Source: Verrucomicrobiota bacterium (GTDB lineage: Bacteria; Verrucomicrobiota; Verrucomicrobiia; Limisphaerales; SXQI01). From it: 7,047 nucleotides of DNA. The number at the start of each line of letters is the position of its first letter. Position 1 is the first letter of the stretch. Of this stretch, positions 6,438-7,047 are shown piece after piece. The notes beneath the pieces are model-generated. The model saw nothing but the letters and a program-made list of their open reading frames with translations. It had not been told where the DNA came from and made no database searches. The stretch covers positions 1 through 7,047 of the forward strand of contig WBXJ01000157.1 of assembly GCA_008933045.1 (NCBI GenBank). The letters run 5' to 3'. The translations under genes and the position numbers were made by a program.

Positions 6438-7047
6438 GATTTCCACTTTCACATCAGCGTAGATCGAGAACGCGTGGGTTCACCATGGTGGAGGTTCTCA
6501 TAGCGATTGGAATTTTCTCCATGGTGATGGCCGCGATTTATTCCACGTGGTCGGCGGTGCTTCGGTCAGCGCGGGTGGGTGTGGCGCGAGCGGGAGAGGT
6601 GCAACGGACGCGTGTGGCGTTGCGGGCACTGCAGGAGTCGCTTGCTGCGGCGGTGTTGTACGCGGACAACGCCAAATATTATTCATTCTTTGCCGATAGT
6701 TCTGGGGATGGTGCGCTCCTCAGCTTTGTGGCTCGTTTGCCGGAGTCGTTTCCAGGGAGTGGGGTGTTCGAAGGCGAGCGGCTGCGACGGGTGACATTTT
6801 CCACGGAGAAGGGCCAGTTGTTGTTGATGCAAAGTCCCATTCTTGAAGCGACTTCTAAGTTGGAGAAGCCTTATACGATCGTGCTTGCTCCACAGGTCAA
6901 AAAATTTGCGTTAGATTTTTTTGATGCGCGGAAAGGCGAATGGGTTGCGGACTGGTTTTATACGAATCAAATGCCACGGATGATGCGTGTGGCACTGAGC
7001 TTTACGGATAAGAATGCAATCGGAAAGGAGCCTGTGACAATCCGAAC
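6434..7047 (+). CDS. gspJ: Minor pseudopilin GspJ of the type II secretion system (3' end outside window)
   Basis: 204 codons are visible and the frame is open at the right edge. A 15-residue, strongly basic leader (QRRSRTRG) precedes FTMVE, with canonical G15 at -1 and E20 at mature position 5, then a hydrophobic helix to about residue 43. The pattern LDFFDARKGEWVADW (160-174), followed by MPRMMRVALSF (180-190), is the GspJ signature: F-F/Y-D, paired Trp, then a P..v.v.l strand. GspJ proteins are usually about 200-240 residues, so only a short C-terminus is missing. In known systems GspJ joins GspI and GspK at the pseudopilus tip, so gspK is the expected next gene. The ATG overlaps the gspI stop (ATGA) and has a good ribosome binding site. 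Confidence 0.9.
   Translation, partial: MRFPLSHQRRSRTRGFTMVEVLIAIGIFSMVMAAIYSTWSAVLRSARVGVARAGEVQRTRVALRALQESLAAAVLYADNAKYYSFFADSSGDGALLSFVARLPESFPGSGVFEGERLRRVTFSTEKGQLLLMQSPILEATSKLEKPYTIVLAPQVKKFALDFFDARKGEWVADWFYTNQMPRMMRVALSFTDKNAIGKEPVTIR

Overview
The window looks like chromosomal DNA from the Planctomycetes-Verrucomicrobia group, most likely a verrucomicrobial bacterium. The main reason is the left-hand gene. It has the multi-domain layout (DUF1080, SGNH-like, Piru_Ver 'membrane-bound dehydrogenase' propeller, HEAT-like repeats) that is abundant in that group and rare elsewhere. This lineage call is inference from domain architecture; there is no rRNA or marker gene in the window.

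Layout: positions 1-4026 (minus strand) are one uninterrupted reading frame of 1342 codons that runs off the left edge. It encodes a large exported protein that begins with a signal peptide. Its C-terminus is not in view; in related proteins that part is a CxxCH cytochrome c-type domain. A 112-base divergent intergenic region (4027-4138) follows, with a plausible promoter for the minus-strand gene placed so that its transcript could be leaderless. Positions 4139-7047 (plus strand) hold a tightly packed run of type II secretion genes: gspF (inner-membrane platform), gspH, gspI and gspJ (minor pseudopilins). Successive genes overlap by 4, 1 and 4 bases, and gspJ runs off the right edge.

How the genes work together: GspH, GspI and GspJ are prepilin-like proteins with N-terminal class III signals. 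They should be cleaved by a prepilin peptidase and assembled as the tip of a short pseudopilus on the GspF platform, which pushes folded periplasmic proteins across the outer membrane. The secretin, ATPase, prepilin peptidase and major pseudopilin gspG are not here and must lie elsewhere. The divergent large protein is predicted to be an extracytoplasmic carbohydrate-related binding or oxidation protein. No sequence evidence links it to the secretion genes beyond adjacency.

I did not find CRISPR arrays, mobile elements, tRNA or rRNA genes, or a clearly new system. The more interesting points are a pseudo-enzymatic SGNH domain that has lost its catalytic motifs, an Ala at the -1 cleavage position of GspI, a gspF-led operon lacking gspG, and a possible leaderless promoter.
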